This document shows positions 62,399-64,000 of a stretch of DNA of 64,000 nt, one piece after another. Position numbers and translations under genes: made by a program. The notes beneath the pieces are model-generated. The model saw only the letters and a list, made by a program, of their open reading frames with translations, was not told where the DNA came from and ran no database searches. The stretch is from an uncultured Blautia sp. Its GTDB lineage: Bacteria; Bacillota; Clostridia; Lachnospirales; Lachnospiraceae. The stretch spans positions 1-64,000 of the forward strand of contig UQLX01000010.1 in assembly GCA_900541985.1 (NCBI GenBank), in the 5' to 3' direction. The first letter of the stretch is position 1. The number at the start of each line of letters is the position of its first letter.

Positions 62399-63175
62399 AT
62401 GCAGGAACGCAGAAAAATGATTTTGCAGAAACTGGAAGAATATGGTTCTGTGAAAGTGAATGAACTGAGCAGTGAGTTCAGATGCTCGGAGGTTACTATA
62501 CGGGCAGATATAAGAGCTCTGGAACAGGAAGGAAAGTTAACGAGGACTCATGGAGGGGCAGTCCGGAGAGAAGAAGAGGACAGTGTGATCCACTACCGGG
62601 CAGAAAGCCTTTATCGAAATGTGGAATTAAAAAAACAGATCGCAGCCTGTGCCTATGAGTTTATTGAAGACAGAGATACGATCATTATAGATGATGCCTC
62701 CACCAGTTTTTATCTGGCTGTCTGCATTAAAGCGCATCCGGAAAAGCATCTGGCAATTGTAACGAATTCGCTTCTGGCTGCAAATGAGCTGGCAGGGCTT
62801 TCTTATATCGAGCTTTTTATGGTGGGCGGACATGTAGGAGGGCATCTGGCGGCAACCATGGGAGAGATTGCAGAGGAAAGTATGGCGAAATTTCATGTGG
62901 ATAAAGCGTTTATCGGTGTGCACAGCATTAACTTTGATGCCGGTCTCACTTCGATTGCGACACCCCAGATGCAGGTAAAACAGTCTATCATGAAGACAAC
63001 AGACAAGGTTTTTGTGCTGGCAGACAGCACAAAATTCGGAGGCGGTTATTTATCAGTGATCTGTCCGATCAAATCCGTGTATAAGATCATTACAGATCAG
63101 AAGGTATCCAAACAGAATATCATCCGGGCGGAACGGGAAAGTGTACCGCTTGTGATTGCCGGAAAAACAGAGTAG
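62399..63175 (+). CDS. DeoR/GlpR-family transcriptional regulator
   Basis: 258 residues. An N-terminal DeoR helix-turn-helix (QERRKMILQKLEEYGSVKVN...CSEVTIRADIRALEQEG, about 1-45) and RTHGGAV linker are followed by the sugar-phosphate-binding domain with DTIIIDDASTSFYLAV, GGHVGGHLAATMGEIAEE and VFVLADSTKFGG. Such regulators respond to a phosphorylated sugar or sugar acid. It is 53 bases after the YcxB remnant. It may have controlled the now-decayed four-carbon-sugar locus. Confidence 0.9.
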   Translation: MQERRKMILQKLEEYGSVKVNELSSEFRCSEVTIRADIRALEQEGKLTRTHGGAVRREEEDSVIHYRAESLYRNVELKKQIAACAYEFIEDRDTIIIDDASTSFYLAVCIKAHPEKHLAIVTNSLLAANELAGLSYIELFMVGGHVGGHLAATMGEIAEESMAKFHVDKAFIGVHSINFDAGLTSIATPQMQVKQSIMKTTDKVFVLADSTKFGGGYLSVICPIKSVYKIITDQKVSKQNIIRAERESVPLVIAGKTE

Positions 63176-63197
63176 ATCCTGGATCTACTCTGTTTTT
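63163..63197. terminator. Bidirectional terminator between the DeoR and kdpE genes
   Basis: CAGAGTAGATCC and GGATCTACTCTG (63168-63192) form a near-perfect palindrome with AAAAA before and TTTTT after. Confidence 0.85.
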
Positions 63198-63886
63198 ATC
63201 ATACGGTATCCTACCCCGATATGAGTCTGAATATATTGAGGAGAATCTGGTCCCTGTTCCAGTTTTTTGCGAAGAGTCGCCATAAATACCCGCAGAGAGG
63301 CCACATCATTTTCCCAGTTGCTGCCCCAGATGTTCTGTGTAATGAAGGTATGTGTCAGAACTTTTCCTGCATTTCGGGAAAGAAGGCAGAGAAGCTTATA
63401 CTCGATAGGCGTCAGGTGCAGCTCTTCTTCATTGAGATAGGCGCAGCCGGCGGCATAATCCACGCGGAGGGCGCCGTTTATAAAAACAGAGGATTCTGTC
63501 GGTGATTCATTTGCCATCATGGAAAGGCGTCTCTGTACTACGCGGAGTCTTGCCAGGAGCTCTTCTACAGAAAAAGGCTTGGTCAGATAATCGTCGGCGC
63601 CGGCATCCAGGGCATCGATCTTATCAGTATCTTCACTGCGTGCGCTGATAACAATAATGGGCATGGCGGACCAGGACCGGATTTTATGGATAACTTCTAC
63701 ACCATCGATATCCGGAAGTCCCAGATCCAGAAGAACAATATCCGGATTATGGGAGGAAGCTTCCAGGATTGCTGTTTCACCGTTTCCGGCGACCAGATAG
63801 CGGTAGTCATGTGCTTTTAAAGTGGTTGTGATCAGATTTTTTACAGATGAGTCATCTTCAACCACCAGGATCAAAGGTTTATTCAT
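63185..63886 (-). CDS. kdpE: KdpE-like OmpR-family response regulator
   Basis: 233 residues from ATG 63886, with CGAGGAGGTACAG on the minus strand. The receiver domain (about 1-120) has VVEDDSSVKNL, the phospho-acceptor Asp in DIVLLDLGLPD, and YLTKPFSVEEL. The C-terminal winged helix has LTPIEYKLLCLLSRNAGKVL, QNIWGSNWENDVASLRVFMA and THIGVGYRMI, closest to KdpE. In this type it controls K+ uptake by the KdpFABC pump with KdpD. It overlaps the kinase stop upstream. Confidence 0.82.
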   Translation of the reverse strand: MNKPLILVVEDDSSVKNLITTTLKAHDYRYLVAGNGETAILEASSHNPDIVLLDLGLPDIDGVEVIHKIRSWSAMPIIVISARSEDTDKIDALDAGADDYLTKPFSVEELLARLRVVQRRLSMMANESPTESSVFINGALRVDYAAGCAYLNEEELHLTPIEYKLLCLLSRNAGKVLTHTFITQNIWGSNWENDVASLRVFMATLRKKLEQGPDSPQYIQTHIGVGYRMIKTE

Positions 63887-64000
63887 GTAGCTGTACCTCC
63901 TCGGCTGGTAATGTAAATGTGAATACAGTGCCGTGGGGCAGATGATCGGAAACCCGGATCGTTCCACCGTGGGCATTGACAATTGATTTGCAGAGAGAAA
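63879..64000 (-). CDS. Histidine kinase, C-terminal end (KdpD-like, cut by window edge)
   Basis: The last 40 codons of a sensor kinase are seen on the minus strand: SLCKSIVNAHGGTIRVSDHL then PHGTVFTFTLPAEEV, with the G2 box of the HATPase domain (HGT). The stop at 63881-63879 overlaps the kdpE start by eight bases. The kinase call is firm; KdpD identity is inferred from kdpE. Confidence 0.8.
   Translation of the reverse strand, partial: SLCKSIVNAHGGTIRVSDHLPHGTVFTFTLPAEEVQLHE

Overview
The window reads as chromosome from an anaerobic gut Firmicute of the Lachnospiraceae (Blautia- or Dorea-like). The basis is the strong AGGAGG ribosome sites, moderate GC, a bifunctional AdhE with redox-operator-like DNA in front of it, a DUF6472-type Cys-rich small protein, an ABC-F protein, TypA, long-form HPF and Rnf-type electron-transfer genes. 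The genus is inferred from gene style only. I see no rRNA, tRNA, CRISPR array or prophage. The only mobile DNA is the 5' end of an IS630-like transposase at the left edge.

Layout. 1-8.5 kb: transposase start, an in-frame GNAT-DHH phosphoesterase fusion, a second GNAT, an ABC-F ATPase behind an attenuator-like leader, an MFS carrier, a DUF1653 protein, and an NSS transporter with an aminotransferase. 8.5-13 kb: a RelQ-type alarmone synthetase and adhE with a small APH-like kinase. 13-14.6 kb: an AT-rich island with a DUF3990/DUF3791 pair (toxin-antitoxin-like) and a deoxyribosyltransferase-like protein. 14.6-25.5 kb: typA, a double OB-fold protein, a CobO-like ATPase, dapA-dapB, an ABC exporter, a lipoprotein, an orphan eukaryote-type HisA, a radical SAM protein, rfbF and a BFD-like protein. 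25.6-31.3 kb (minus strand): a FUSC-type membrane protein, then an operon of RnfC, RnfD, an unusual RnfG and one divergent RnfA/E-like protein. 31.5-36.7 kb: ogg, gloA, a VanZ-inositol monophosphatase fusion, apbE, and EetB-like and EetA-like proteins. 36.9-47.4 kb: secA, a G3E GTPase, a regulator, a HAD phosphatase, a Y-family polymerase with a YolD-like partner, bcp, yaaA and pgi. 47.6-59.7 kb: a surface-glycan operon. 59.8-64 kb: hpf, a decayed four-carbon-sugar locus, a DeoR regulator and a KdpD/KdpE-type system cut by the right edge.

The most interesting system is the flavin-based electron-transfer module. RnfC, RnfD, RnfG and one RnfA/E-like protein are encoded without RnfB or a second RnfA/E subunit. 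An ApbE flavinyltransferase and homologues of the Listeria EetA/EetB membrane proteins lie 3.4 kb away. The RnfG protein is split by two almost identical 109-residue FMN-binding-like modules, so one polypeptide may carry several flavins. A Rex-like operator lies upstream of rnfC and another overlaps the adhE promoter, which would tie both to the NADH/NAD+ ratio.

The glycan operon encodes CDP-glucose dehydratase, the 3-dehydrase RfbH, a thiamine-diphosphate enzyme and a reductase-like SDR. That order resembles CDP-yersiniose-type branched deoxysugar synthesis. It also has two CapK-like adenylate-forming enzymes around a flippase, and two membrane-linked glycosyltransferases. The cytidylyltransferase RfbF that should start the pathway lies 22 kb upstream.

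Decay and rearrangement are visible at several points: the GNAT-DHH fusion, an ABC permease with an apparent internal deletion, the abutting remnants of a TIM-like isomerase, a four-carbon acid kinase and a KdgT permease, and a YcxB-family gene with two lesions.
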